The notes under the pieces: model-generated | Database searches by the model: none | The model's input: the letters and a program-made list of their open reading frames with translations, nothing else | What the model was told of the DNA's origin: nothing | Program-made: the position numbers and the translations under genes | From: Cohnella herbarum | GTDB taxonomy: Bacteria; Bacillota; Bacilli; Paenibacillales; Paenibacillaceae | NCBI RefSeq assembly: GCF_012849095.1 | Contig: NZ_CP051680.1 | Span: 1,674,001-1,738,000 of the forward strand | Length of the DNA stretch: 64,000 nt | Direction of reading: 5' to 3' | In this document: piece by piece, positions 8,835 through 18,760 of the stretch | How the letters are laid out: each line of letters begins with the position of its first letter | Position numbering within the stretch: position 1 is the first letter of the stretch

Positions 8835-9431
8835 TTACCAGAAGGATATCCGCCTATCGCAAATTCGTTCGACTAATTGCTGGTCATGGCTGATTACAAG
8901 AAGTCCAAGGTTTCGAGCTTTGGCCGCTTCGAGCACGGCATGCCAGATTTGCGCTTGCGTGATCGCATCGAGCATCGTGGTCATCTCGTCGGCAATGAGG
9001 AAACGAGCGTTCCCGCCCAAAGCCCTCGCGATGCATATTCGCTGCAACTCTCCGCCGGATAATTCACTAGGCGTTCGCTGCAACCAGCTTTCCTGAATAC
9101 CCAACGCATCCATGAATGCCGGATCGGGTATTCCTCCCTCATCTAAAACACGGCTCATACGCCACCGCGGGTTGACCGCTCGTTCCGGATGCTGAAACAC
9201 CAATTGAACCGGATGATAGCCACTTCTCGGCAAAGCCTGTCCATTCAGGGCAATCACACCTTCCACAGGCAATTGATGCCCTGCAAGGACTTGCCCTAAC
9301 GTCGTTTTGCCGCATCCGCTTGGTCCGACAAGACCTACGATCTCGCCGGAATGAACGGTCACATCCAGATTCCGGAACAACCAATCGTTCCCGTCGTATC
9401 GGAAGCCGAGATTCTTCCCCTCAAGAAGCAT
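8835..9431 (-). CDS. nikE: Nickel/peptide-type ABC transporter ATPase 2
   Basis: A 198-residue ATPase with Walker A GPSGCGKTT, signature LSGGELQR, Walker B FLIADEMTT and switch histidine in ISHD. The start at 9431 is set by GAGGTG five bases upstream and overlaps the end of nikD by 11 bp; upstream in-frame sequence is out of register with the family. It lacks the C-terminal oligopeptide domain and is short, as NikE-type subunits often are. It powers import together with NikD. The nickel assignment rests on operon context and the adjacent nikR. Confidence 0.82.
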   Translation of the reverse strand: MLLEGKNLGFRYDGNDWLFRNLDVTVHSGEIVGLVGPSGCGKTTLGQVLAGHQLPVEGVIALNGQALPRSGYHPVQLVFQHPERAVNPRWRMSRVLDEGGIPDPAFMDALGIQESWLQRTPSELSGGELQRICIARALGGNARFLIADEMTTMLDAITQAQIWHAVLEAAKARNLGLLVISHDQQLVERICDRRISFW

Positions 9432-10344
9432 GGATACACCTCGCCGACCCGCCTCGAACTTCGCGCATCTCCGGTCGCGACTCCGTACAAGCGTCCGTAA
9501 CCCGAGCGCAACGCGGGGCGAACAGACAACCCGAAGGCAAATGATCGGGTCTAGGCTGAGCGCCCGGAATCGGAACGAATGCATTTTGCGGCAACGCCTG
9601 CCATAATGCTTTGCTGTAGGGATGCCGAAGCCGTTCGCCATCTCCCGCGAAGTCCGCCGCTAGCGCGGTTTCCACTGTCGTTCCTGCATAAAAAACGGCA
9701 ATGCGGTCTGCAATACGCAGCGCCGCCTCGATATCGTGCGTGATGAACAATACGGCACAGCCGTTATCCGCCAATTCTCTAAACGTGTTAAGAGCTTCCG
9801 TTACGTCGTCCGGGTGCATGCCCGGCGTCGGTTCGTCCGCTATGATCAGTCGGGCACCGCTGATCGCGGCCGTGGAAACCAACACTCGACGCGCCATACC
9901 GCCCGACAATTGAAACGGAAACATTCGCTCTACGTTGTCGTTAAGCCGATACCGCTTAAAGATAGCTCGCTGCGCGGACGCCCGATCCTCTCCGACGGCA
10001 GTCGTCCTTACCTGCGCCCCGACTCTCATAAGCGGATCCAGATAGTTCACCGACTGCGGCACCAGCGCGATTTCTTTACCCCGAAGAGATAACGCTCTAT
10101 CCTGATCCAATATTCGGCCATCGAAGTGGATCGTCCCGGACATTGTGGCATTATCCGGTAGAATTCCCATAATCGCGTGCGCAAGCAGGCTCTTGCCCGA
10201 TCCGCTTGAACCGAATACGGCGACGATCTCGCCGGCATTCACAGATAAATGCAAATCGGTGATCGTCTGAACGATTTGTTGCCGTAGGCCACCCGTGTAT
10301 TGCATAAAAGATACGGAAAGCTTATCGACCTTTAATAGAGCCAC
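9421..10344 (-). CDS. nikD: Nickel/peptide-type ABC transporter ATPase 1
   Basis: This 307-residue protein has Walker A GSSGSGKS, signature LSGGMARR and Walker B LIIADEPTPG. The C-terminal cysteine motif (GCLFAPRCARVTDAC) is typical of OppD/NikD ATPases. It lies between the permease nikC and the second ATPase in the usual nikABCDE order. One subtle feature is the threonine-proline-glycine after the Walker B glutamate, where OppD proteins usually have TTALD. Substrate specificity comes from the binding protein, not from this subunit. Confidence 0.85.
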   Translation of the reverse strand: MALLKVDKLSVSFMQYTGGLRQQIVQTITDLHLSVNAGEIVAVFGSSGSGKSLLAHAIMGILPDNATMSGTIHFDGRILDQDRALSLRGKEIALVPQSVNYLDPLMRVGAQVRTTAVGEDRASAQRAIFKRYRLNDNVERMFPFQLSGGMARRVLVSTAAISGARLIIADEPTPGMHPDDVTEALNTFRELADNGCAVLFITHDIEAALRIADRIAVFYAGTTVETALAADFAGDGERLRHPYSKALWQALPQNAFVPIPGAQPRPDHLPSGCLFAPRCARVTDACTESRPEMREVRGGSARCIHAS

Positions 10345-10378
10345 CCTGCATCCCCCCGCTTAATCTTTAGGCTTACTA

Positions 10379-11242
10379 TTAATCGTTCGCATGACGCGGA
10401 TCGATTAATGTCCGCAATCTGTCCCCGAGGCGATCGAACATACGAACCACAACGAGAAGGCCTAACCCCGGAAATACGGCCAGCCACCACATGCCGGTTG
10501 ATAAATAACGCATCGCTTCCGATAAAATAATGCCGATTGCAGGCTGATGCGGGGACAAGCCAAGTCCTAGAAACGTAATCGAGGCTTCATGCAATATCGC
10601 ATGAGGAAATAGCAGCAACACCCCGATCAGCAGTTGGGGGACAAGATGCGGCATTAGATGCCTGGTCGCGATCCACCAACTCGATTTTCCAAGTCTCTTC
10701 GATACTTTAATGAATTCAGCGGATCGCAATTGCAGCACTTCGGCTCGAATAATTCGCGACAAGCTTGGCCAATGCGTAAGCGCAACGCCAATAATGACGC
10801 CTCTAACACCGCCTCCGCTAACGAAGGCAATAAGAATAAGAGTTACGAGATGCGGCACGCTCAGGAACAGATCGATAAGCCAGGAAAAGAAACGATCCGC
10901 GGTTTTTCCAAGCAAGGCGGCCGCAAGTCCGACGGCGGTCGCGATGAATGCGCTGCAAACGGCAGCGAGCATTCCCACACCTATGCTAAGCGTAAGACCT
11001 TTAACTGTACGAGCGAACATATCTCTGCCGAGCCAATCCGTCCCAAAAAGATGGGATAACGACGGCTGTAAGTTACGATTCCCAAGATTCGTAGTTAACC
11101 GGTTATCCCCCATCACCATCGCGCTCGATACAATGAGGATCAAAAATCCCACAATGGCTACTACCGTATACAACGCTCTTTTCCGCCGATTAATCCGAAG
11201 AGAAGGTTTCAATTGAACACCCGAATAAACCCCGCGTGCCAT
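10379..11242 (-). CDS. nikC: Nickel/peptide-type ABC permease 2
   Basis: A 287-residue DppC/NikC-like permease with about six membrane segments. It contains the EAA loop where the ATPases dock (RLGKSSWWIATRHLMPHLVP) and the family signature FGTDWLGRDMFAR near the N-terminus. Its ATG shares one base with the stop of nikB (TAATG), a sign of translational coupling. It forms the channel with NikB. Confidence 0.87.
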   Translation of the reverse strand: MARGVYSGVQLKPSLRINRRKRALYTVVAIVGFLILIVSSAMVMGDNRLTTNLGNRNLQPSLSHLFGTDWLGRDMFARTVKGLTLSIGVGMLAAVCSAFIATAVGLAAALLGKTADRFFSWLIDLFLSVPHLVTLILIAFVSGGGVRGVIIGVALTHWPSLSRIIRAEVLQLRSAEFIKVSKRLGKSSWWIATRHLMPHLVPQLLIGVLLLFPHAILHEASITFLGLGLSPHQPAIGIILSEAMRYLSTGMWWLAVFPGLGLLVVVRMFDRLGDRLRTLIDPRHAND

Positions 11243-12231
11243 TAAACCACCCTACCTTTCCGGACGCGCGGATCAATTGCCCGATAGAGTAGATCGGCGA
11301 TCGTGTTCCCCGTAAAAACGAATATCGTGCTGAACAAAACAAGCCCCATGAGTAGAGGCACATCCCCTCTCAGACCCGCTTCTACCGTCGCCTGTCCAAG
11401 TCCCGGGTAGGAGAACACTTGCTCCGCTAGAACAGCGCCTCCGAATAGCTCGCTGAACGACGCGAACTGTAGCGTGATCGCAGGAAGGGCGATGTTGCGC
11501 AAACCATGCCTTCGAATAAGTCCAAACCCTCGCTCGCCTCTCGCTCTCGCGAACAACACGTAATCGCTCGACATGACTTCCAGCAACTTCTGGCGCGTAT
11601 GCAGAGCTATCGGAGCAATCCCCACAATACTGAGCGTCATGGCAGGCAATAGAATATGCCGTACGCGGTCAACCAAAGTGACTTGATCCGCAAGCACCCC
11701 TGCCGGTACGCCCAACCCGACCGGGAACCATCCGAGCCACACCGCGAAAACCATCAACAGCAGCAACCCTAACCAAAACGTCGGAGTAGAAGCCAGCGTA
11801 TAGCAATACCATTGGATCAACCTGTCTATCCAAGTGTTTTTTTTCATTGCCGCAACTACGCCAGCCGTAAATCCGACCAAGCCGGAAATTAACCAGGCAA
11901 CGGCCATTAACGCGATAGAGTTTATGAACCTTTCGCTTATCACTTGGTCTACCGGCTCACGGAAGATCATCGAAGTTCCTAAGTCTCCATGCAGAAGCGC
12001 ATTGACCCATCTCATGAATTGCTCCGGCGGGGATTTGTCCAGTCCCCAGTATTCCGAGATGAACAAGCGTTGCTCAGGTCCTACCCGCATCATGTCCGAA
12101 CCGATGAAAGCTTGTACCGGATCAATAGGAGAGATGCTGATCAGCGTGAACGAAAGGATGCTGACGGCTGCGAGAAGCGTAGCTAGCCGGATCAGCTTCA
12201 AGCCGAAAAACAGGCTTAGATTTCGCAGCAT
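11242..12231 (-). CDS. nikB: Nickel/peptide-type ABC permease 1
   Basis: A 329-residue DppB/NikB-like permease with six membrane segments and an EAA-type loop (ARGERGFGLIRRHGLRNIALP). The start is placed at ATG 12231 with GGGGGAG upstream. An in-frame codon at 12300 would overlap the binding-protein gene by 50 bp and adds a polar stretch absent from the family. It lies 19 bp after nikA and overlaps nikC by one base. Confidence 0.86.
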   Translation of the reverse strand: MLRNLSLFFGLKLIRLATLLAAVSILSFTLISISPIDPVQAFIGSDMMRVGPEQRLFISEYWGLDKSPPEQFMRWVNALLHGDLGTSMIFREPVDQVISERFINSIALMAVAWLISGLVGFTAGVVAAMKKNTWIDRLIQWYCYTLASTPTFWLGLLLLMVFAVWLGWFPVGLGVPAGVLADQVTLVDRVRHILLPAMTLSIVGIAPIALHTRQKLLEVMSSDYVLFARARGERGFGLIRRHGLRNIALPAITLQFASFSELFGGAVLAEQVFSYPGLGQATVEAGLRGDVPLLMGLVLFSTIFVFTGNTIADLLYRAIDPRVRKGRVV

Positions 12232-12250
12232 GTCCGCTCCCCCTTGTCGT

Positions 12251-13849
12251 TTATTCGTCCCATTTCCATTGCTCGATGTTATCCGCGATCGGCCATCCAT
12301 GGCCGTGCGGTTGGATACGTTGCTTGCCGATGTTCAGCTTATCCTTTACCAAATACAGGTGGTCGATGTTGACGAGCCACGCCCATGGCGCGTCTCCAAG
12401 ACCGCTCAGCCCCGTCTTGCCGTCCCATTGGGATTTCTTCCAATATCCCATTGCTTCCTCTTCATTAGTTGCGCGCAATGCTTTACTCATCCAGTCGTCA
12501 ACGACTGGATTGCTATAGTAACCGGCATTGTAGTATTCCATTCCTCGATAGGAGCTGCTATACAGATTGTACATCTCGAGCGGATCATGGCTTCCCCACC
12601 CGAATAGAACAGCATCGGCGTGCATTCTTTTCCCGATGTCGTCCCAGCTTTTCCCTTCCACTTTGATACGGATGCCTGCCGGAAGAACCATGTCCGCAGC
12701 CGCTAAGGCCAGAGACTGTCTCAACACGTCGCTAGAGGGATAGATCATAGAAAATTCGGCTTTCAAAGCCCCTTTCTCCACGATCCCGTCTCCGTCCGCG
12801 TCTTTCCACCCTGCGTCGTTCAATATTTTTTTCGCTTCGTCGATGTCGGCATCCTTCAACACCGTTTGATCGTTCCACCATGGAAGCTCATCGTTAGCCG
12901 AGTAAGCCGGGGTGCCATAACCTTCGAGAATTCCTTCTACCAATGCCTTTCGATCGATGGCCGTATTTACGGCTTTACGGATGGCAATATCGGCGGTCAC
13001 GTCATTCCCGATCGGGTTACCGTCGTCGGTTTGACCGCCTGAAGGTACATATGGAAATTGGATGCCACGGTTGTCTACCGTCTTGATATCTTCAAGCCGC
13101 ATACCAGGCACAGTCTGCTTACTGTAAGCCGACGGAATATAAGCCACGTCCGCCTTCCCGGCTTTGGCCGCCGCAAAAGCCGCATCCTCGCTTAGAAACA
13201 AGAAAGTAAGCTTCCGGAAAAACGGTTTGGCTCCGTAATAGTCGGGATTCGCTTCAACGATGACTTGCTGACCTTTGTCCCATTGCACGAACTTATACGG
13301 CCCGGAACCAATCGGATGCTCGGCGTAATTTTCTCCGTATGCATGCTTCGGCACGATCCCGGTAGAAACCAGATGAGTGATGAAGGTGGAATCCGGCTCC
13401 TTCAACGTAAAGATAACCGTATCATCCCCGCTCGCTTCCATACTTTGCAAATTCGTCAGATCGATAGCGGAACCGTTGTTTGCCGCCGTATCGAAAGTAA
13501 ATATAACATCTTCGGCCGTAAGCGGAGTCCCATCGGAAAATTTCACGTTCGGCCTCAGCTTGACCGTCCACTGAGTTCCGTCTTTGTTCACCTCGTATTC
13601 GTCCGCCAAGTCGTTTACGATCTTCAATTCGTCATCGCGCTTGAGCAGCGTGCTCTGGAACAACGGTGAACCATAACGGCCCCACCCTGTCGTCGGGTCG
13701 AACCCTGATTCCGGCTCGGAGCTTATAGCCAATATTAATTCGTCTTTGTTCGGTTTGTCGCTTTCCCGGTTGTCCGCGGCACACCCCGCGAGCAAGAGGC
13801 TACAGAGCATAATGATTAATAAAATGACAATCGATGCTTTTTTCTCCAT
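12251..13849 (-). CDS. nikA: Nickel/peptide-type substrate-binding lipoprotein
   Basis: This 532-residue solute-binding protein begins with a lipoprotein signal (LLLAGCAAD) and carries the SBP_bac_5 hallmarks, such as DGTQWTVKLRPNVKFSDGTP and GSGPYKF. The ATG at 13849 follows GGAG; a GTG at 13864 is less likely. As first gene of the operon it sets specificity. Its closeness to a clear nikR argues for nickel or nickel-chelate import, but the same family also binds peptides or other metallophores. Confidence is high for family and moderate for nickel. Confidence 0.82.
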   Translation of the reverse strand: MEKKASIVILLIIMLCSLLLAGCAADNRESDKPNKDELILAISSEPESGFDPTTGWGRYGSPLFQSTLLKRDDELKIVNDLADEYEVNKDGTQWTVKLRPNVKFSDGTPLTAEDVIFTFDTAANNGSAIDLTNLQSMEASGDDTVIFTLKEPDSTFITHLVSTGIVPKHAYGENYAEHPIGSGPYKFVQWDKGQQVIVEANPDYYGAKPFFRKLTFLFLSEDAAFAAAKAGKADVAYIPSAYSKQTVPGMRLEDIKTVDNRGIQFPYVPSGGQTDDGNPIGNDVTADIAIRKAVNTAIDRKALVEGILEGYGTPAYSANDELPWWNDQTVLKDADIDEAKKILNDAGWKDADGDGIVEKGALKAEFSMIYPSSDVLRQSLALAAADMVLPAGIRIKVEGKSWDDIGKRMHADAVLFGWGSHDPLEMYNLYSSSYRGMEYYNAGYYSNPVVDDWMSKALRATNEEEAMGYWKKSQWDGKTGLSGLGDAPWAWLVNIDHLYLVKDKLNIGKQRIQPHGHGWPIADNIEQWKWDE

Positions 13850-13884
13850 GGCTTCTCCACCCACTCTCCCTATACTCCCTCATA

Positions 13885-13913
13885 TGTAACACGATTTCTT
13901 AACATTGTAACAC
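13885..13913 (-). promoter_or_regulatory. nik promoter with direct repeat
   Basis: On the minus strand an extended -10 element (TGTTACAAT, core 13904-13909) precedes nikA. The octamer TGTAACAC occurs twice on the plus strand (13885-13892 and 13906-13913), 21 bp apart, and one copy covers the -10. It is a candidate NikR-responsive site. No sequence like the E. coli NikR palindrome was found. Confidence 0.45.
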
Positions 13914-13976
13914 ACTTTTACGTCAGGAAATATACCATAACCCTAACTAGGAAGTTAACTATTTCTGTTTTTACAC

Positions 13977-14016
13977 AAAAAAAACGACCAACCCTATCAG
14001 CAGGGGGTCGTTTTTA
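13977..14016 (-). terminator. Terminator of nikR
   Basis: Stem AAAACGACC / GGTCGTTTT with A- and T-runs on both sides, six bases after the nikR stop; it could work in both directions. Confidence 0.8.
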
Positions 14017-14021
14017 TGCCA

Positions 14022-14474
14022 TTACGGATGAACATGAGCATGAGGTGCCGTGTCCTGTTCATCCGCATAGGTCACGGACAGCTCGGCGTAATTTACGCCT
14101 TTTTGGACTTGAATCCGCTGATGAAGCGCACGAAGTCCGGACAGCTTGCCTCGAACGACGATCACTTCCAAGCACTGCGAATGATTCAAATGAACATGCA
14201 TAGTCGAAATAATATGATGATGAAATTGATGTTGCGCCTCGGTTAAGAAGTTCGGCAGGTCTTGGATATGATGATCGTACACCAACACGATCGTACCGGC
14301 GACGATCTCATCCGCGCGAAGCTGCTCTGGATCGAGTATCGCTTTCCTGGCCAAATCCCGAATAGCTTCAGATCGATTCGTATACCCTTGCCCCGCGATG
14401 TATCGATCAAACTGCTCGATCAGCGCTTCGGGAAACGAGACTCCGAACCGAATCAATTCTTCCTTTTCAGACAT
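14022..14474 (-). CDS. nikR: Nickel-responsive regulator NikR
   Basis: The protein has 150 residues: an N-terminal ribbon-helix-helix domain (RFGVSFPEALIEQFDRYI, then NRSEAIRDLARKA) and a C-terminal ACT-like metal domain. The four square-planar nickel ligands known from E. coli NikR align with His82, His93, His95 and Cys101 (spacing MHVHLNHSQC). It should repress the adjacent importer when nickel is plentiful. It has its own terminator and lies upstream of nikA on the same strand. A histidine-rich tail (HAHVHP) may also bind metal. Confidence 0.95.
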   Translation of the reverse strand: MSEKEELIRFGVSFPEALIEQFDRYIAGQGYTNRSEAIRDLARKAILDPEQLRADEIVAGTIVLVYDHHIQDLPNFLTEAQHQFHHHIISTMHVHLNHSQCLEVIVVRGKLSGLRALHQRIQVQKGVNYAELSVTYADEQDTAPHAHVHP

Positions 14475-14745
14475 GTTATCACCCAGTCCGCTTTCAATTT
14501 CCTAAATTGTATCACAGGCTTTACGCATTGGAAATGAAAGCGAGCCGTAACTCTTCTATTATTCCGACTTATGTTTCGCCTTCACTAGAAACTCGGAATC
14601 CTTCGAGATTTTTCGACCGATATATCTAGGCCAAGTTGCCGGATAAGCGCGGAAATGAGCATTCGAAAATGATCCCTTCCAAGCATATATCCCTGCCGAG
14701 TCGAATAAATTGGGATGCTAACGTAAATTACGAGGGGGGATCTCA

Positions 14746-17700
14746 TTGCCCTTTGTCAACCGATTTTTCTTGAACGACAACGGTGCTATCACTTACACCG
14801 GAAACACACTAGGACTTAGCCGTTCGAATACCGTGGCCGTGCCGGGAACGGTGGATAGCATCGGCGCATTCGTAACGACTGACACCACAATGACCTTCGG
14901 AGCTTATCCCGCAGGAACGACAAGTTCCTTCGATCTGAACAGCGCAACCGCCGTACTCCAAATACCGGCGGGAAGTACCGTCTTGTACGCGGAATTAATC
15001 TGGGGCGGGACGTACATCAACAACGGGGTGGATAACAGCGCTTTTATTAACGATGACGTGCAATTTACGACGCCAATGGCTACGTTTTCGGTTTCTCCCG
15101 ATACGGACACCGCATTCCAGGTCCTTCTTTCGAACTCGCCTCCCTTCCCGCCTGCTTTCGCCTACGTACGATCGGCCGATGTAACCTCGCTTGTTCAGGC
15201 AGGCGGTGCGGGAAGTTACACGACCGGTAGCGTTGTAGGAACGATCGTCGTCCCCGATCCGACTTCCAATCATGCCGGTTGGACTTTAGCGGTCGTATAC
15301 CACAATGCCTCCTTACCGCTTCGCAACTTGTCGATCAGGGTCGGGGCGGACGTCATCCAATCTACATCCGGGCCGGTGACCACAGTCGTCAACGGATTCG
15401 CTACTCCTTTCGCAGGTGCGTTAAACGGAAGGGCGCTTATTAGCGCTCAAGAAGGGGATGCCAATAAGACTGGCGATCAAGCCTTATTCGGTCCTACGCT
15501 TGCAACCTTAACGACGCTGTCCGGACCCAATAACTTTGTAGACAACTTTTTCGCTTCGCAAATTAACCAAGACGACGGAACATTGGATACGTCGGGAACT
15601 TTCGGACTCCGTAATCAGATCAATGGAGAACCCGGTACTAATATTATCGGAGGACGCCAGGGCTGGGATATTACGAACGTCGACGTCAGCTCGACTTTGT
15701 TGAATGCGCAAACCGATGCGGTATTCCAGCTAGAGACCAACGGGGATGGTTACCTTGTGAACAGTATCGGCTTACAGTTCGATATAGCCACTCCTATTCT
15801 AAGCATCGTAAAATCCACTCCCACCATCAGCGCGGTTGTCGGAGATGTCGTTACTTATTCGGTTACGATCAAAAATACGGGAATTGTGGATGCGACGAAT
15901 GCCGTATTTACGGATAATATCGATCCGGAGGCCACTTTCGTCACCGGCAGCGTTACGGTGAACGGCTCTCCGGTGATGAATGTGGATCCCGCAACGGGTG
16001 TGCCGTTAGGAACGGTTTCACCAAATCAGACCATAGTCGTAACTTTTCAATACACGGTGGCAAGCTTACCGAACGACGGCGAGATTACAGACCAGTCATT
16101 CGTCGCATTCGACTTCGTCCCGACTCCCGGAAGCCCTGTCATCTCTACGTTCTTGCCATCCAATATCATCAATATACCGATCTTCCAGCCCAACGTAATC
16201 GTTCAGAAATCCGGATCGCCCAGCCCGGTTCTGCTTGGTAACGTGGTGACTTATGTCGTCAACGTCATGAATGCAGGCGATTTACCGATTACAGCGGTAT
16301 TAACAGATCCTTTGCCCCTCGGTTCGAGCTTAGTGGCTAATAGCGTTACGGTAAACGGAGTTAGTATAATAGGCGTCAGTCCTGTCGTAGGCATCCCGCT
16401 AGGTACGCTCTCCGTTGGAATGTCATCCGTCGTAACGTTTCAAGTTCATGTCGATGCCGTTCCTCCGGGCGGGAACTTAATTAACCAATCTACGGTCGAC
16501 TTTACGTTCACTCCTCCCGGTCACCTTCCGATCCAAGGTTCTATGCTCTCTAATCAAGTGATAATACCGGTTCTTAATCCAATTTTTATGCCGATCGTAA
16601 ACGTCGTAAAATCATCGAACGAGACCGAGGCTATCGTAGGCGAGACGATTACGTACAGGATTACCGTAACGAATAACAGCGTATTGCCGATCCAAAACAC
16701 GTTATTAACGGATTCGATCGGACCCGGCGCCGCATTCGTTCCCGGCAGCGTTCAGATCAACAACATTCCGGATCTAAATGCTAATCCGGAGACGGGAATC
16801 GTGTTGGGCATTTTAGACGTTGGCGTATCCGTCATCGTTACTTTCCAGTATACGATCGTATCGCTCCCCACTCCTCCATTCATCGTGAACACGGCCAATA
16901 TCGCCTTCAATTTTCAGAATTCGCATTTTAACCAACCCTCTAATCCAGTAACTGTCGAAGTGCTACAGCCGGTTATAACACTTCTTAAACGGGCAGGCTT
17001 GGATTCCGTCAGCGTCGGTCAAACTCTCAATTATTCGGTTACCGTTACGAACACCGGAAACATCGCGGCGAATACTACCGTTAGGGATCCATTGAACGCT
17101 TACAGCAGCTTCGTCCCAGGTACCGTAAGAATCGATGGCGTGTTGAATTTTACCGATTCTCCCCTGACCGGCATCCCGATCGGTTCCGTCTTACCGGGGC
17201 AATCGATCGTCGTCTCATACGACGTCTTAATAACGGCAGTACCTCCGACACAGTTTTATTTGAATCAAGCTAGCGCGACTTTCACTTTCCAATCTCCCGG
17301 CGGTCAGATCGGAAACGGCAATACCGTCTCCAACGTGGTGGAAGTTCGCAATGTTTCATTTCATCTCGTAGTCGTCAAATCGGTTTCGAATAGTATGGCT
17401 CTAGTCGGAGATCGAGTGACTTATGCTGTATCCGTATCGAATACCGGCAATACGAGTGCCACGGACGCAGTGCTCGTCGATCTTACGAGCCCCGGGACCC
17501 AATTTGTCCCCGGCAGCGCGACCGTTAACGGCGCACCCGTGACCGGAGACGTAACGCAAGGCTTGCCGCTAGGCACGATTGCCCCCGGTCAAAGCGTCTT
17601 CGTCACGTTCCAAGCAGACATTATATTTATCCCTCAACCAACCGGTAACATCATCGATTCGGCTTTAGTCAGCTTTACCGAGGCTGGCGTGCCGAGTGCC

Positions 17701-18528
17701 GCGGTTTCCGAGCCGGTGACCGTGAACGTAACACAACCGATCGTATCTGCGCAGAAGTCAGCTAGAGAACCGTTCGTATTCGTGGGAGATCTGGTTCATT
17801 ATCAGACGAACGTGCAGAATATCGGGAGTTTCAACGCTTTGGCCACATGGTTCGATCTGCTTCCGGAAGGTTCCGTGTTCGTAGCTAACAGCTTAACGTT
17901 AAGTGGAATCCCGGATCCTGGCGTTAATATGCTGACGGGCGCCTTATTAGGTACGATTGAAGCGAACAGAAACAACATGATTACATTTTTATTGAGAGTC
18001 GTATCCTATCCACCGACAGGCGTCTTATTTAATCAAGGTAGAATCGTTCTTGATTTCGTTTTACCGAACGGTCGACCCTTCCAGGAATTCGTAGAGACGA
18101 ATCCGGTGACGGTGCCCGTATTGGCTTTGCCGACGCTTGTCAAATCGGCCGGAGTCACCGAAGCGCAAGTCGGAAGCAGCTTTTACTATACGATCATTGC
18201 TACGAATCCGAATGTAACGCCGATCGAAAATGTCCAACTAACCGATATACTCCCGTCGGGGCTCTCCTTCATCCCGAATAGCGTTAAAATAAACGGAGCG
18301 ACGGCAGCTGGGTTTTCTCCTTTAACGGGTATTCCGCTTGGCACTATCCCGCCTAAAGGAACAGCGGAAGTTCGCTTTCAAGTAAACGTCGATTTCGAAC
18401 CAGAGTTTCAATCAACCGTCAATACCGCTCAGATTACATTCCAATTCGTACTGCCTAACGGGCAAAGATTTCCGCGAACGGTCATTTCCAACCCCGTCAT
18501 TGTCGCGATCTCCGAAGAAGAAGAATGA
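14746..18528 (+). CDS. Large DUF11-repeat protein
   Basis: The protein has 1260 residues: an N-terminal domain of about 345 residues followed by seven DUF11 repeats of about 130 residues. Each repeat shows the pattern 'VTYSVTVTNTGN', a 'PGSVTVNG' strand and 'GIPLGT' before a closing 'VVTFQ' strand. The TTG start at 14746 is fixed by GAGGGGGGA five bases before it. There is no signal peptide, membrane anchor or sorting motif, although DUF11 proteins are normally surface or spore structural proteins. Similar signal-less proteins are common in Bacillus and Paenibacillus; the role is unknown. It is flanked by its own terminator. Confidence 0.88.
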   Translation: MPFVNRFFLNDNGAITYTGNTLGLSRSNTVAVPGTVDSIGAFVTTDTTMTFGAYPAGTTSSFDLNSATAVLQIPAGSTVLYAELIWGGTYINNGVDNSAFINDDVQFTTPMATFSVSPDTDTAFQVLLSNSPPFPPAFAYVRSADVTSLVQAGGAGSYTTGSVVGTIVVPDPTSNHAGWTLAVVYHNASLPLRNLSIRVGADVIQSTSGPVTTVVNGFATPFAGALNGRALISAQEGDANKTGDQALFGPTLATLTTLSGPNNFVDNFFASQINQDDGTLDTSGTFGLRNQINGEPGTNIIGGRQGWDITNVDVSSTLLNAQTDAVFQLETNGDGYLVNSIGLQFDIATPILSIVKSTPTISAVVGDVVTYSVTIKNTGIVDATNAVFTDNIDPEATFVTGSVTVNGSPVMNVDPATGVPLGTVSPNQTIVVTFQYTVASLPNDGEITDQSFVAFDFVPTPGSPVISTFLPSNIINIPIFQPNVIVQKSGSPSPVLLGNVVTYVVNVMNAGDLPITAVLTDPLPLGSSLVANSVTVNGVSIIGVSPVVGIPLGTLSVGMSSVVTFQVHVDAVPPGGNLINQSTVDFTFTPPGHLPIQGSMLSNQVIIPVLNPIFMPIVNVVKSSNETEAIVGETITYRITVTNNSVLPIQNTLLTDSIGPGAAFVPGSVQINNIPDLNANPETGIVLGILDVGVSVIVTFQYTIVSLPTPPFIVNTANIAFNFQNSHFNQPSNPVTVEVLQPVITLLKRAGLDSVSVGQTLNYSVTVTNTGNIAANTTVRDPLNAYSSFVPGTVRIDGVLNFTDSPLTGIPIGSVLPGQSIVVSYDVLITAVPPTQFYLNQASATFTFQSPGGQIGNGNTVSNVVEVRNVSFHLVVVKSVSNSMALVGDRVTYAVSVSNTGNTSATDAVLVDLTSPGTQFVPGSATVNGAPVTGDVTQGLPLGTIAPGQSVFVTFQADIIFIPQPTGNIIDSALVSFTEAGVPSAAVSEPVTVNVTQPIVSAQKSAREPFVFVGDLVHYQTNVQNIGSFNALATWFDLLPEGSVFVANSLTLSGIPDPGVNMLTGALLGTIEANRNNMITFLLRVVSYPPTGVLFNQGRIVLDFVLPNGRPFQEFVETNPVTVPVLALPTLVKSAGVTEAQVGSSFYYTIIATNPNVTPIENVQLTDILPSGLSFIPNSVKINGATAAGFSPLTGIPLGTIPPKGTAEVRFQVNVDFEPEFQSTVNTAQITFQFVLPNGQRFPRTVISNPVIVAISEEEE

Positions 18529-18657
18529 TAAATGATTGGATCATTCGCTATAAGTGGGATCGTGGCTGGTTACCGCAACGCGCGGCTCCCTAAGCGTGAT
18601 TCTGCGCATAGTGTAGCGTTGCATGGCGTTGTGACCACCTCGCGCCGCCATTCCCAA

Positions 18658-18695
18658 GAAATAACCCGGCTGAGCCGGGCTATTTCTCGTTTTGC
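18658..18695 (+). terminator. Terminator of the DUF11 gene
   Basis: A long hairpin: GAAATA and TATTTC outer arms and CCCGGCT/AGCCGGG inner arms with one mismatch, followed by a T-rich stretch. Confidence 0.65.
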
Positions 18696-18760
18696 GGCCT
18701 TTCCCCACGCTCTAACCCGGCTCAGCCGGGCTAGGCTAGGCGGATCATCCAACTAAATGT

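Noticed and set aside
18712..18732. A second terminator after the DUF11 gene
   Set aside because: It has the same stem core as the first hairpin but no T-run in either direction; it is better seen as a repeated palindrome.
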